A DNA stretch of 64,000 bases from Pyropia haitanensis (lineage: Eukaryota; Rhodophyta; Bangiophyceae; Bangiales; Bangiaceae), in NCBI GenBank assembly GCA_008729055.1, contig SDUX01000001.1:620001-684000 (forward strand), read 5' to 3'. The translations under genes were made by a program, and so were the position numbers. The notes beneath the pieces are model-generated. The model made no database searches, had not been told where the DNA came from, and was given only the letters and a program-made list of their open reading frames with translations. This document shows positions 34,964 through 47,267 of this stretch, one piece after another; position 1 is the stretch's first letter; each line of letters starts with the position of its first letter.

Positions 34964-35712
34964 AGGCGCCGGGGCGCGCTTGCGCGGCGCCGCCGCGGGC
35001 GGCCCCCCCCCCCGGCCTCGTCTGGCGGGCACGCGGCGTTCCCCCGCGGGTGGCACGTTGCAAACAGCTGCGTGACGCGCCACCCCCCCCCCGCCATGCG
35101 GGCGACGCCCACCCCCACGTGCGTCGCGCCGCCGAGCAGGTTGGCCCGGTGGCTGGGCGACCCGACCCACAGCCGCACCGCCACCACCGCCGGCGCCGCC
35201 GCGCCGCCGCGGCCGCCCGCGATATTCTCCGCCGACGCGTACGTGCCGGGCGGGCCGCGGACGCGGCGGAGGTCTTGGTGCACAAACGCGCCGCCCGCGG
35301 CCATGCGGCGGGACCAGCGGCGCGCCGCCCGTGACAGGTGCCGGCTAGCCGCGAGCGGCGGCCGCCCGTTGCGCGCGCGGTACGCGTTGGTCAGCCGCAC
35401 CGCGTGGGCGCCGCCGCAGCCGTCCGCGTCGGGCGTGGCGGCGCACGCGGCGGCCGCCGCCGCGCCGTCGGCGGCCGACAGGGCCAGCCCGCCACCGTCG
35501 GCGGACGTGCCATTGACGCCCCGGGGGGGGGCACACGCGCCGCCGGCGGTGCACGCCGTCGCGGCGCCGAGCAGCACCGACGGCGCGACGGCAGAGGTGT
35601 ACTCGGCAATGGCGGCGGCGGCGGCGGCGGTGGGGGCGTACGCCGTGCCGGCGGCCGTGGCGGCGAGCAGCAGGGAGACCGACGCGGCGAGCGTCACGGT
35701 GCGGGCGACCAT
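34577..35712 (-). CDS. secreted CAP (SCP/YkwD-type) plus Kazal inhibitor protein, one frame break
   Basis: A secreted two-domain protein. The ATG at 35,712 opens a signal peptide (MVARTVTLAASVSLLLAATA, then GTAYA). Residues of about 110-240 form a CAP domain of the bacterial YkwD kind: LTNAYRARNGRPPL, RRWSRRMAAGGAFVHQD, ASAENIAGG, LWVGSPSHRANLL, THVGVGVA. A Gly-rich linker follows. The C-terminal half (other frame) has VGWYDRPWRRMCKVSTC and ends with a Kazal module: PVCGSNGVTYATECLLNVAS, closing on WTAC. Its last six Cys are spaced 5-9-10-6-13, including the C-x10-C and C-x6-C Kazal hallmarks. The frame changes once, at the C run 35,003-35,013, inside the linker; a base-count error explains it. 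About 378 residues in all. CAP proteins bind sterols or lipids or act in walls in other groups, and Kazal modules inhibit serine proteases; neither activity can be assigned here. Confidence 0.7.
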
Positions 35713-36173
35713 CGTGCCAGGGACAGGGGGGTGGAAAAGAGGAACAGAGACGTACCAAGCGTAATGGCGCGTGGGTCGAGAACAGGGGGGAAATGGGGGC
35801 GGGGTGGGGGGGCGGAAGGAGCTGGTGGGCGGGAACGACCAGTCGCGGCCCCCGCTGGCTGCCGGCTGTGGGCTGCGGATACTCAGCACCCCACATCCGC
35901 CGCTCCACCACCCGGCGACCGCCCCTTAAGCGCCGCCCCGTCCCGCCGCCCAGCCACCACGACCCCACCGTCGGCGCCACCGCCGCCGTCCGCGCCAGCC
36001 GCCACCGCCGCGGCCCACCGCCGCGGTGCGCCGCCGCCGCCGCCGAGCGCGCGCGACAGCTCGCGGCGGGCGGTGCCGCCACGCGGCGGCGGCGGCCGCC
36101 GCCCGCCCAGCCGCCACGCGCGGGGAGTTGCACCACCGCCGCCCGCGCCGAGCCGCCCGCCCGGCCGCCGCGC

Positions 36174-36212
<39 letters not shown>

Positions 36213-37147
36213 ACGCCGCCCCCGTGGCCGCGTGCGCGGGTGGCGTGCAACGCAGCCGGTCATGGCGGCGACGCGGACGGCGGGCGCTCCGCAGCGCAGA
36301 CCACGGGGGGGAAGCGGAGAGGGGGGGGCAGCGGCGGCGGCTCTGCGCGGCGCCGACGGCCGCGCACCCCCCACCCCCCCCCCCCCCCCCCGCCCCCCCC
36401 CCCCCTGTGGCCATCCCCGGCAGCCCGCTCGCCCCCGGTGCGGGCGGTGGCCACGTCAACGCTACAGGCGGCAGCTCCCAGCCGGGGGTGGCGCCCAGTA
36501 GGCGCTGCGGGAGCAGCCGCCGCCGCCGTGGCGAGGGCGGGGGGGGGCAGGGGGGACGCCCCACGTGGGCGGGGCGAGCGGCGCGGGGGCGGGCGCAGCA
36601 CGTGCACCCGCCGTCGTGGCGGTGGCGGTGGCGGTGGCGGTGGCGGTGGCGGCCGCGGCGGCGGGCGTCCCAGCGGCAGCCGGGGGGTGGCCACGGCGCG
36701 TGGCACCGGGAGCGCCCGGGGGGACCGCCGCCGCCGGGGGGGGGCGCGGCCGTGGGCGGCGGCGGGCAGCGGCGGCGGGGGCAGCGGCGGGGCGCGACGG
36801 CCGTGGCGGGAGGTCGATGAGCAGGACGCGCCTCGTCATCGATGACATGCCCAATAAGGTAGCCCCCCACCCCCTTTCGACACTGGCAAGTGCCCCATGA
36901 ATCAGGCAGGTGCAGTTGAAAGTTGCAAGTATACTCTGGGATCCGCCGAGTGTGGGCGGGACGCCGGCGGTGGCGGCCGCCGCGGCGGGTCGACCCTCCT
37001 CCTCCTTTGCCTGGACAGACGCCAGCCCCTCCTCTGCGACCCACCCGCCACCGCCCCAACCCCCCCCCCCCGCCACCACCCCCACCTTCCCCCCACCCCC
37101 CCCCCCCCCCCTTGGCCTCCTTTCCCCCCTCCAGTGTGGTCACCACG
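35713..37147. other. divergent intergenic region between CAP-Kazal and DHX37 genes
   Basis: GC-rich, with a (GGCGGT)n tract at about 36,613-36,651 and C runs at about 36,376-36,406. A less biased patch at 36,840-36,950 (AATAAGGTAGCC, GTTGAAAGTTGCAAGTATACTC) may hold promoter elements or a 5' UTR exon of DHX37. A pyrimidine tract ending in CTCCAG at 37,134 could be an acceptor just before the DHX37 start. Confidence 0.4.
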
Positions 37148-38378
37148 ATGCCCCCCCCCCCGACAACCTCGCCCTCACGGTCTTCCACCCCCCCCGCCCC
37201 CCCCCCCTCGCCGCCGCCCGCCGCGCCCTCCCCACCGTTGCCGCCGAGGCGGCCATCCTCGACGCCCTCGCCGCCCACGATGTGGTCCTCCTCACCGCCG
37301 AGACGGGCAGCGGCAAGACCACCCAGCTGCCCCAGATGCTCCTCGAGGCGGGCTTTGGCGCGCCCGCCCTCAAGCCCGCCTATGGCGGCCGCGTCGCGGT
37401 GAGCCAGCCGCGGCGGCTGGCCGCGACGGCGTGCGCGCGGCGGGTGGCGGCGGAGGTGGGGGGGGTGCTGGGGGGGGGCTCGTGGGGTATCATATTCGCC
37501 ATGAGCGGGTGGATGGGGGGGGGGGGGGGGGGGGCGCCGCCGCCGCCGTGGCGGCGGCACCGGCGGCGGCGGTGGCGGCGGCGGCGGCGGTGGCGGCGAC
37601 GGCGGCGATGGCGGCGGCGGCAGCGGCGGTGGCGGCGGCGGTGGTGGCGACGGCGGTGGCGGCGACGGTGGCGGCGGTGGCGACGGCGGTGGGGGCGACG
37701 GCTCCCCCCCCCCCGCTCCCGCGTCGTCTTCCTCACCGACGGCCTGGCGGTGCGGTTTGCCGAGGCGGACCCGACCTGGGCCGGCTGGTCCGCGGTCCTC
37801 GTCGACGAGGCCCACGAGCGGTCGGTCGCGACGGACCTGCTCATCGGCTTCCTCAGCGTCGGCGTCCGCCTCCGCCGCGCCGCGTGGGACGCCCGCGGCG
37901 GACAGCCCGGCGTGGAGGGCCCGCTCAAGGTGGTCATCATGTCCGCAACGCTGGGCGTGGCGGCGCTGGGCGGCCGCCGCCTGCGCCCACTCGACGAGGC
38001 GGGCGGCAGCCGCGGCGCCGCCGCCGCCGCCGCCACCACCGCCGCTGGCACGGACAGTGACGATGGCGGCGGCGACGCCGACGGCGACGCCGACGGGCGG
38101 CCGCCGCTCTTTCCCGCCGCCGCCCTCGTCACGGTGGACGGCCGCGGCCACGCGGTGACGCCCCACTTTGCGCGCGTCACCCGCGGCGACTACCTCGCCG
38201 CGGCGTACCGCAAGACGGCGGCGATTGCGCGGCGGCTGCCGCCGGGGGGGGTGCTCGTGTTTCTCCCGTCGGGGGGGGACGTCGACGCGCTGGTGCGCCA
38301 GCTGCGCGCCGCGTTTCCGGCGCCCGACGGCCGGTGGGGGGGGGGGGGGGCACCCGCCGGCGGGGGGAGTCCGCCGCC

Positions 38379-38416
<38 letters not shown>

Positions 38417-38597
38417 CAAGCGGCGGCGCAAGGAGGGGGGCGGCGGCCTCGACGGGCGGCGGCACCTCAAGGCGGCGGCGGCGGTGGCGGGTGGGGGCGG
38501 ACGGGCGGGCGGGGGGGACTCGTCGAGCGACGATGGGGGGGGTGGCTGGGCGGCCCCCGTGGAGGACGACACGGACGACGGCGACGGCCGGCTGGGG

Positions 38598-38628
<31 letters not shown>

Positions 38629-38783
38629 ACGGCGCGGATGGCAGCGACGCGGAGGGGGGGACGGACGCAGAGGACAGCGACACGGGCTCCGTCACCGACC
38701 CGCTGTCGCGCGCGTACGTGCCGCCGCCGCCGCCGACGGCGGCGGCCGCGGCGGATGCGGCGGCGGCCGCCGGCGCTGGCCCA

Positions 38784-38818
<35 letters not shown>

Positions 38819-38891
38819 AGCGTCGGGCCAACCTGCGACAGCGCCCGCCAGCGCGGCGGCGGCGGCGCCTGGTCGGGCCACCGCGGGCGGC

Positions 38892-38928
<37 letters not shown>

Positions 38929-39260
38929 CGACAGCGGCGGGCGGCGTGGCGGGCGGCGTGGCGGGCGGCGGTGGCAACGGGGCGGCCGCCCCCCCCCCCC
39001 CCCCCCCCCTGCTGGTGCTCCCCCTGTACGCGGCGCTGCCGCCCGCGGCGCAGGCGGCGGCGTTCCGCCCCCCGCCGCCCGGCGTGCGCAAGGTCGTCGT
39101 GGCGACCAACGTGGCCGAGACGTCCGTCACCATCCCCGACATTGTCTACGTTGTCGACGCGGGCCGCGTCAAGCGGCGGGTGTCCCGCGCGCCCGTCCCA
39201 GTCGCCGACGCCGACGCCGACGCCTACGCCGACGCCGCCGCCGACGCGGGCGGCGGCGGC

Positions 39261-39292
<32 letters not shown>

Positions 39293-41434
39293 GCGCCCCA
39301 CCCCCGCGGCGGCGGTGGCCAACCCGTTCCCCCCCCCCACCGTCGCGGCCTACACCATCACGTGGACGTCCCGCGCGAGCGCGGCGCAGCGTGCCGGCCG
39401 CGCCGGCCGCACCGCCCCCGGCCACGTCTACCGCCTCTACTCGGCGGCGGTGATGGGGCGGGACTTCCCGCCCGCCGAGCCGCCCGCCATCGCCGCGCTG
39501 CCGCCCGCCGCGGTCGTCCTCCGCCTCCGCGCGATGGGCATCCGCGACGCGGCCGCGTTTCCGCTGCCGTCGCCGCTGCCGCCCGCGACGGTGGCGGCGG
39601 CCGAGGCGACGCTGACGCTGCTCGGCGCGCTCGCCGATGGGCGTGGGGGGGGGGGGGGGGGGGCGCCGGGCGTCGTGGGGGGGGTCACCCGCCTGGGGCG
39701 GCGCCTCGCGCGGCTGCCGCTGCCGCCGCGGCTCGGCCGGCTGGTGGTGGCGGGCGTCGACGCGGGCGTCGGGCGGTACGCGGTGCGGGTGGCGGCGGCG
39801 CTCGCGGTCGGCCCGATTGTCGCGGCCGCGGGCGGCGGCGGCGGCGACAGCGGCGGTGGCGGCGGTGGTGGGGGTGGTGGGGGTGGTGGGGGTGGTGGGG
39901 GTGGCGGCGGTGGTGGGGGTGGTGGGGGTGGGGGTGGTGGTGGGGGAGGCGGTGGAGGGGGTGGCCGCGCCATTGCCGCCGCCCTCACCGCCCACCCCCG
40001 CTCCGAGGTGCTCGGCGACCTCCGCGCGCTCGGCGCGGTCGAGTACGAGGCCGCGACGCGGCCGCCGGGGGGGCTCGCCGCCGCGTGTCGGCGGCTGGGG
40101 CTGGCCGCCAAGGCGGTGCGGGAGGTGCTGGCGGCGGCCGCACAGCTGGAGCGGTCGCTGCGGCTGGTGCCGACGGTGGGGGGGGGGGGGGGGGGGGGCG
40201 ACCCGGATGAGGAGGATGATGGGGGGGGGGGGGGGGGAGCGAGGGGGGTCCGCACGCCAGCGACAGTGGTGACGGCAGCGGCGACGGCGGCAGCGGCGGC
40301 GGCGGCGGCGGCAGGGATGGCGGCGGCAGGGATGGCGGCGGCTGCAGGGATGGCGGCGGCGGTGACGGCCACGGCGGCTTCTGCGGCGGCGGCGGCGGCG
40401 GTGGCAGTGGTGGCGGCGACGGTGCGGGCGGCGGCGGCCGCAAGCGGCGGCGCCCTCCCCCCCCCCCCCCCCTCCCTCCCCCCACGCCCACCCAAGAAGC
40501 CACCCTCATCCGCTGCCTCCTCGCCGCCTTCCCCGACCACCTCGCCCGCCGCCTCGACCGCGCCGAGGCGCGCGCCGCCCGCGCCGTCCCCCCCGCCCTC
40601 CGCGGCCACGCGTACACCACCCCCGCGGTGGGGCAGCCGGTCTTTCTCCGCCGGGGCTCCCCGCTGGGGCCGTCCGCGGCGGGCGCGGGCGTCGTCGACA
40701 CGCCCTACCTGCTCTTCACCGAGCTCACCGTGTCGGCCGCCGCGACCGCCGCCGCGACCGCCGCCGCGGCGGCGGCCGCGGCGGCCGGCCCGCCGCCGCC
40801 GCCGCGCATGTACATGCGCGGCGCGACGGCCGTGACGCGGGCGGCGGTGCTCGCCGCCATCCCGCCCGCCACTGGCCTCGTCCGCCACTCAGAGGCGCTC
40901 GCCCACCCGCCGCCCGCGTACGACGCGGCGGCCGACGCGGTCACCGCAACGGTGCGCGCCACGTACGGCGGGGCGGCGTGGCCGCTCGGGCGGGTGGTTG
41001 TCCGCCGCGGCGTGCCGCCCGCGGCGGCGGCACGCGGCGGCGGCGGCGGCAACGCCGACGCCCGCCGCGCGGTCGGCCGCCTCTTTGCCGCGGCGCTGCT
41101 GCGCGGGGAGGTGGCGACGGGCGGCCTCGGCGGCGCGGGCTGGCGCGCGTGCTTTGTGGGGGGCGCCGCCGCCGCCGTCGCCGACCCGCTGCGGGGGGGG
41201 GCACGCGCCGTTGCGCTCGTCGCGGCGCTGCTGGCGGCCGCCCCGGGGGGGGGGGGGGAGGGGGGGGTCGCCAGCCGCGCCGCCGCCGCCGCCGCCTGGG
41301 CCGCCGACCCAGAGTGGCTGTGGCGGGAGCTGTCGGCGTGGTGTGGGGGGGGGGGGGGGAGGCGCCGCCTGCGGTCGGCGTGGCCGCCGACGGCGCGGCG
41401 GGGTGGAACCGGCAGTGGCGGCGGGGGACTGTAG
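37148..41434 (+). CDS. DHX37: DEAH-box RNA helicase DHX37/Dhr1, frame-broken
   Basis: DHX37 (yeast Dhr1) releases U3 snoRNA from pre-40S ribosomes in the nucleolus. The ATG at 37,148 is followed by an 11-C run; one more C would put it in frame with PDNLALTVFHP. Visible helicase motifs are ETGSGKTTQLPQMLLEAGF (I), SQPRRLAA (Ia), GYHIRHE, FLTDGL, DEAHERS (II, about 37,804-37,818), IMSATL (III), GGVLVFLPSGGDVDALVRQL (IV), VVVATNVAETSVTIPDIVYV (V) and QRAGRAGRTAPGHVYRLYS (VI). The DHX37-specific C-terminal parts follow: LLAAFPDHLARR, MYMRGATAV, and SAWPPT close to the end, as in animal DHX37. Length is about 1,430 residues, the excess being poly-Ala/Gly inserts after GYHIRHE, between the two RecA domains (acidic plus poly-Ala) and near 39,840-39,960 (poly-Gly). 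Frame joins lie at the G runs near 37,458-37,478, 38,335-38,350 and 40,170-40,240 and at C runs near 37,690-37,712 and 40,456-40,470. Homology on both sides of each join supports one gene. Confidence 0.82.
39853..39962 (+). repeat. GGTGGTGGGGGT-type G-rich tandem repeat
   Basis: About 100 bp of imperfect G-rich repeats with T or C interruptions, encoding poly-Gly inside DHX37. The strand is highly prone to G-quadruplex formation. Confidence 0.7.
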
Positions 41435-42060
41435 TACACACGCCGTGGGGGGGGTGCACCGCGGCGGTGGCCGCCCGCGGTGGGGCGGCGACCGCACGGG
41501 CGCGGCGGCTGGCCGCGCGCGGCGGGGGCGGCCCACACCGGGCTGCGCGTCTGGGGCGGACCAGACGGAGGGGCGTGGGGGGCCGGCCGCCGCCACCCGC
41601 CGACCGTCCGTGGCGCACGCCAGCAGCCGCCGGTGTCGGCGGCCAAGCCGCCGCCGTGGCGGACCGGCCGGCCGCCAGACCATGCGGATGGCGTCTCGGC
41701 GACGTGGACGGCGTCTCTCACCAGGGGCGCCGACGGCGCTGCAGCGGCGCGGAGGCTGCCGCAGCGGCGCGGGTGGTACCTCTGCGGCACGGGTGGCGTC
41801 TCTGCGGCGCACGTGGCGGCTGAGCGGCGCCCATGGCGTTCCATAGCGTGGGCGGTATACAGACCGTCTGTTTGGCGACGCTTCCAACGTGCAACTCCCG
41901 TTGTGCAGACCCACCTCGCCGGGAGACCTCATTGCCGGCGGTGGCCGTGACGCGGACGGGCGGGCCGGCGTGCGTACGCGCGCGTGGCTAACGCGTGTGC
42001 AGCCGCACGTGGTGGGCACGCGCGCGCGGCCGCGGTGGCTTGCGCTCGTCGGCCTCCCCC
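41435..42060. other. 3' flank of DHX37
   Basis: GC-rich, with open frames on both strands that are Arg/Ala/Pro-rich. No domain is seen. Confidence 0.4.
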
Positions 42061-44100
42061 CAGCCCCGTGTTCCGCAGCAGGGTCCAGCCCGGTTGTACA
42101 AAGCGTTCCGATCTGATGTCGCTGGCCGCCGTTATGTGAATGGAGCGGCGCTTACCGCGGACAGCGCGGTAGACTCCCGCTAAAGATCGAAACCGATACG
42201 CTCAAAGCGCAACGAATGCACGACGGAGCGTAGACCAGCCGCGAGGGGAAGGCGAGGGGTCCTCCCCTCTGTTTCTATTGCACGTTTAAAATTTCTCGAC
42301 GATTTTGTTGTCCCCGTCGTACGTATATTCTGCGTGCCAGAAAAAACGACACATACAATATTGCGATGCTACGATCCATTGGTCCAACAGCCGGTTTTCT
42401 GCATGTCTCAGGATTCTCACGTTCGCTTTTTGTGAGACGCACCATAGCCCCCAGTGCGTGGCGGGCGGACAACCACAAACGCCCCACGGATCGCCGCCAC
42501 GGGTCCGGCCCACCGCCTCGGCGTCTGTGAGGAGGTGCCGGTTTGCGGTGGCGTACCGCGATTGGCGGGCGCGTCCCCGCTGGGAGGGGGTGGGAGCACC
42601 CGCAGCCGCCCGCCCATTGACGGGAGGCCGTGCGTCGGTGATCCAATTGACCAGTTGACGGCTCTTGGCGGCGCAACTTCATTTGAGGGCGCCCGCAGGT
42701 GTGGGTGAGGTAGGGTGGGTGGGGTGGGGTGGGTGCGGGGAGGGCACCCCTCCGACCAGGCGCCACCCGGCGACAGTCGACCGCGCGCGACCCGGTCAAG
42801 AGCCAGGCAGCGCGCCTGCTCTGGCAAAGAGCCACGCAACAACAAGCACGTGGGCCCGCCACCACACAACCCCTCTTTTTCTGTGTTGAGAGAGAGAAAA
42901 AAAATCTCGATTGGCAGCGGTGGCCCGCATCACCCGTCGCGACTCGGGTGGCACCGTCCGCGCCGGCCCTGTCCACAAACCGCCGCCGCTGGGGCTACAG
43001 ACGGCCGCGCGCCGGCGGCGCGCGGTCGCGCTGCCCAAACGCGACGGCCTCTTGTTCCCCCCGCCCGCCCTCCGCCGCGGCGGCGGTGGTTTGGCCTCTG
43101 CTCCTCCCGCCCGCTCGAGCGGGTGCGCGGGGTGGGGACAGATTTGATCCGCCGGGGAAGGGGCGGCTTGGCCCACACTGGCGCGCGAGCAGAGTGGCGG
43201 GGGGGGGGAGCACGCAGATCGCAACCCCACGACCCGTGGCAGCGGGGGTGTGGGGTGGGCACGCCCGGCAGCGGGGACGGGAGAAAAAAATCTGGGGGTG
43301 AGGGGCGCGAGTGTAGGCGGGGCAGCCGCCACGGGGACCACCTTGGCAGTGAGAGACCGCGGCGGCCCGTGCCGCAGACCTCTTGTTTTTCCTGTTATCT
43401 GTTTTCAACCGCGGTGAGCGCCTGGGATGCGCTCGCGCCGCTTGTGTCTCGCCCTTTGCCCTCCCCCATCCGCTTCCCGTCGACGAGCGACAGGTGCCCC
43501 AACCACGCGCACCACTTTCGCGTCGCGGTGGATCGCCGCACCTGCACTCCCGGTGCGCGCAACGTCGACGTCGGCGCCGCCCCCACGGTCGAGCTTCGCG
43601 CCAGCGCACAGACGGCCATGGGAATGGCACAGGCGCGCCGGCAACAACAAAACAGAGAGAGCGGAAAGAGAGGGAGGGAGACAGAGAGAAAAACCCGCGC
43701 CCTCCCTCCCTCCCTCCCATCCCCCTCCCACGCAGCCATCATCCTTCCCTCCCTCTGTCAGGCGTCTCGCTCATGCCCCAGCCTACAACCGGCGAATCAC
43801 AGATGGCGGTTCGCCGGGGACGCCGCCCTCCCTGCGGGTGCCACCGGACGCGGTTGGACAGAACCGGCGCCCGCGGCGGCGCGCCGCCGCCCGTCGACCG
43901 CCACACATTGGCGCGCCGGGCCCGAGATGCAATGCGCGGCGGCGAGGTCACAACCTCCCCCCCCCCCCGCCGGCCGGCGGCGTGCACACAGTGGTCCGCG
44001 TGGGCGGTGCCGGATCGCAAGACCGGCCCGTGCGAGGGGCGGGTGCGCCCGCGCGCCGCGAGCAGCATTCACCACCCCACCCCAAACAACATTCAGTGAA
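42061..44100. other. intergenic, lower-GC island then mixed sequence
   Basis: 42,100-42,460 has normal A/T content (GTTTAAAATTTCTCGACG and a palindromic CGTACG at 42,317). Beyond it are moderate-GC stretches with T-rich patches (43,380-43,410, CTTGTTTTTCCTGTTATCTG) like those inside the mapped introns, and an AG-rich patch at 43,650-43,695. Open frames exist, but I recognise no product. A multi-exon gene with small exons could be hidden here. Confidence 0.35.
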
Positions 44101-45186
44101 TAGGAACATAGGTTGCTCCCGTCGCGGCCCCCCCCCACCCCCCCCCGCAATGGGCCCTCCGCCGCCCCCCCCCCCCCCCCCCACCGAAGCCGCCGCCGCC
44201 GCCGCCGCCGCCAGGGCCATGTCTGTCCGTCCATCCATACCACATCGATTTATCGCATCGGTCGTCGACGTTCGCGGCGCGGCGGCGACGCGCCCCTCAG
44301 ACGCACCCCCCTTTATGGAGGGGGGCGGGGGGCCGCGCCGGCAGCGGCCCGCGGACGAACCGTTTTCGCTCTGTAGGCGTGTCGGTCCCTCCATCCCCGC
44401 CGTTTGTTGTTGGTGGGGGTGTGGCGTGCAGACCCCGCCGGGACCGGCGCGCAGTGGGGGTGTGCGGAACACAGGCATCCTCGTTGAGAGGCGGCGACGT
44501 CGGGGGGGGGGCGGAGGGGGAGGGGGGGGGGGGAGGGGGGGCCGTCTGCCGGCCACCACCACCAGCGCCCCCGCCGACCCCACACGGCCGCCGGCGGGGC
44601 GGCGTCGGGCATCCGCCGCGCCGGGCACGTGACGCGGCCGGCCGCTGCCCATCGCCCGCTCCCCCGCTATCCCGCCGCCGCTGCGCCAACCCGGCCAGCC
44701 ACCCACGCACCGCTCCGCGCCGCGCCGCGCCGCGTGCGCGGCGGCCCCGGCGTGGTGGGTGTCTGTGTGTATCCCGCGCCCGTATCTCCGCCTATCCCCC
44801 CCCCCCCCCCCTATCCCCCTGGGGTGGTGGGGCTTGCGTGTGGGCCACCCCATTCCCTACGCTCGCGGTGACTGTTTTGTTGTTTTTTTGTTGTTTTTTT
44901 TTTCTTGCGGCTGGCGTCCGTCCCACGCTGGCCCGGCCGGACGCGCGCGCCCCCCCTGGACCGCTCGCCGTCATCGGCGCTTCCCCTCCATCGCCAGCCG
45001 CCGTCTGGCCGCACGCGTCTCCCGCCGCCGCCGCACGCATCTTCCTCGCCGCCCACGCTAGCTGCCTGCGTCCGGCTCCCCCCCCCCCGTCGCCGCCGTC
45101 CTCCCCGCTTCCCTCGCCCCTGCTTTGGGCGAGGCCTCCCCTCCCCGTCGCTGTTTTGGGGCCCTCCCGCCGGTGCCCCGTTGACG
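44101..45186. promoter_or_regulatory. upstream region of the ARID/SAP30-like gene
   Basis: GC-rich, with a T-rich tract at about 44,874-44,914 (TTGTTGTTTTTTTGTTG) about 270 bp before the start codon. Tracts of this sort occur inside mapped introns elsewhere in the window, so a 5' UTR intron is possible. No coding evidence. Confidence 0.35.
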
Positions 45187-45204
45187 ATGAAGGACGCGGA
45201 GCCA

Positions 45205-45238
<34 letters not shown>

Positions 45239-45467
45239 GGACAATGGCAACGTCCCCCCCTCCCCCCCCCCCCGCCCCCCCCCCGACGGGGGCGACCCAC
45301 CTCCCCCTGCCGCCCCCCCCCCCCCCCCCCTACCTCTACGGTGGCATGCCCGGCGGCGGGGCCCACCCGCTGCACACCTACCGCCTGGGCGTCGGCCACC
45401 CCCCCCCCCGCCGCCGCCGCCACCGCCGCTGAGCGGCGGCGTCGGCGACCCGGCGACGGGCGGCGCC

Positions 45468-45506
<39 letters not shown>

Positions 45507-45648
45507 GCCGCCGCGGCGGGCTACCCGCTCCCCTACCCGGCGTTTATGGCGCTGCCGCTGGGCTACCCGCACCCGCTCTACCCGACCGCGCTGATGGCGC
45601 TGCCGCCGCAGCCGCCGCCGGGCTACCCAGCCCCGCAGTATTCGCCAC

Positions 45649-45708
<60 letters not shown>

Positions 45709-45818
45709 CGACGCCGACGCCGACGCCGACGCCAGCGGCACACGCGCCGGCACACGCGCCGCTGGCACTGCCGCCGCCGCCGCCACCGCCGGCCGGCGCG
45801 GGGGGTCCACCCGCCACA

Positions 45819-45859
<41 letters not shown>

Positions 45860-46147
45860 AGCCGCCCGCCGGCGGCGGCCACGCTCGTCATCGTCATCGT
45901 CACCCCGGCCAGAGGGGGGCGCGCCCGCGGCGGGTGCCGCCGCCCGCCGGCCGTCTGGGGGTGGGGGCCCCCCCCGCCGCGGCCGGGACGCGGCCGCCGC
46001 CGCGGCGCGCGCGCCGGCCGGGGTGGGGCGGTCCCTCAAGCGGCGGCTGTCGGCCGGCGGCGGCGCGGGTGGCGGCGGGGGTGGTGGCTGTGGGGGGGGC
46101 TGGCCGGCGGCCGCGGCCGGCCGGCCCGTGGCGGCCGGGGCGGCCGC

Positions 46148-46183
<36 letters not shown>

Positions 46184-46586
46184 GGCGGGCGCCGCCGCCG
46201 TCGCCAGCGGCGGCGGCGGCGGCAGTGGCGGCGGGGGCCCCCCCCCCCCGGGGGCCCCCCCCGACGCGGCGCGCGCCGCCAAAGACGCCTTTTACGCGCG
46301 GCTGCTCCGCTTTTACGAGGCCCGCGGCGCGCCCATCAGCCGCTTCCCGACGCTCGGCTTTAAGGAGCTCGACCTGGCGGTGCTGTACGAGCAGGTCACC
46401 GCCCGCGGCGGCGTCGCGGTGGTCATTGCCAACAAGCTGTGGAAGGAGGTGGCGGAGGCGCTCGACCTGCCGGCGACGTGTACGGACTCGGGGTTCCGGC
46501 TGCGGCTGCACTACAAAAAGTTCCTCGCCGACTTTGAGGCCGCCCACTTTGGGCGGCCGCCGCCGCCCGCGGCAGCGGCAGCGGCT

Positions 46587-46632
<46 letters not shown>

Positions 46633-46800
46633 AGGGGAGGGGGGGGGGGGGGGGGCGGGGGGGGCGCCCCCGCCACCGCCACGACGGCGGCGGCACGCGC
46701 CGCGGCGGCGGCGGCAAGGCCGCCGCCGACGGCGGCGGTGGCCAAGGCCGAGCCGCGGGGGGGGGGCAGCCGCCCCGCGCGGCGGCGGCGGCCGCCGCGA

Positions 46801-46832
<32 letters not shown>

Positions 46833-46898
46833 GGCGGCCAGCCCGTCGCGGCGGCCGCGCCGGGCGGGCCGCCGCCAGCCGGCACGGCCGCCGCCACC

Positions 46899-46959
<61 letters not shown>

Positions 46960-47234
46960 GGCCGGTGGCGGCGGCGTCGTTGTCGCCACCGCCGCCACCG
47001 CCGCCGCCACCGCCGGTGGCGGCCGCGGCCGCCGCCGTGCCGCCGCCGCCGCCAGTGGCCCCGCCGCCGCCGCCCGAGCCGCCCGCGACGGCGGCGGCGG
47101 CTCTGGCGGCGGCGGCGGCGGGCGCTCCCCCCCCCCCCCAACTCCACACCTCGGCGGCCCCCCCCCCGCGACCCCCCGCCTCGTCGACCCGACCGGCGGC
47201 GCCGCGTTCCGCACGCCCGCCATTGGCGCCGGCC

Positions 47235-47267
<33 letters not shown>

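Noticed and set aside
36910..37140. Upstream exon for DHX37 using the CTCCAG acceptor at 37,134
   Set aside because: Possible, but no donor or homologous N-terminal sequence can be identified, and an ATG at 37,148 with one extra C gives a sensible start.
37141..41434. Programmed ribosomal frameshifting in DHX37 and other genes
   Set aside because: Many shifts in both directions at different homopolymers within one housekeeping gene fit base-count errors far better than programmed events; kept only as a remote option.
42120..42215. tRNA-like string (GCGGTAGACTCCCGC...GATCGAAACC)
   Set aside because: No cloverleaf with proper D, anticodon and T arms could be folded; the T-loop consensus is not met.
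44870..44930. Hydrophobic segment (LLFFCCFFFLAAGV) as a signal peptide for the ARID gene
   Set aside because: It is a translation of a T-rich tract upstream of the real start and makes no sense for a nuclear protein.
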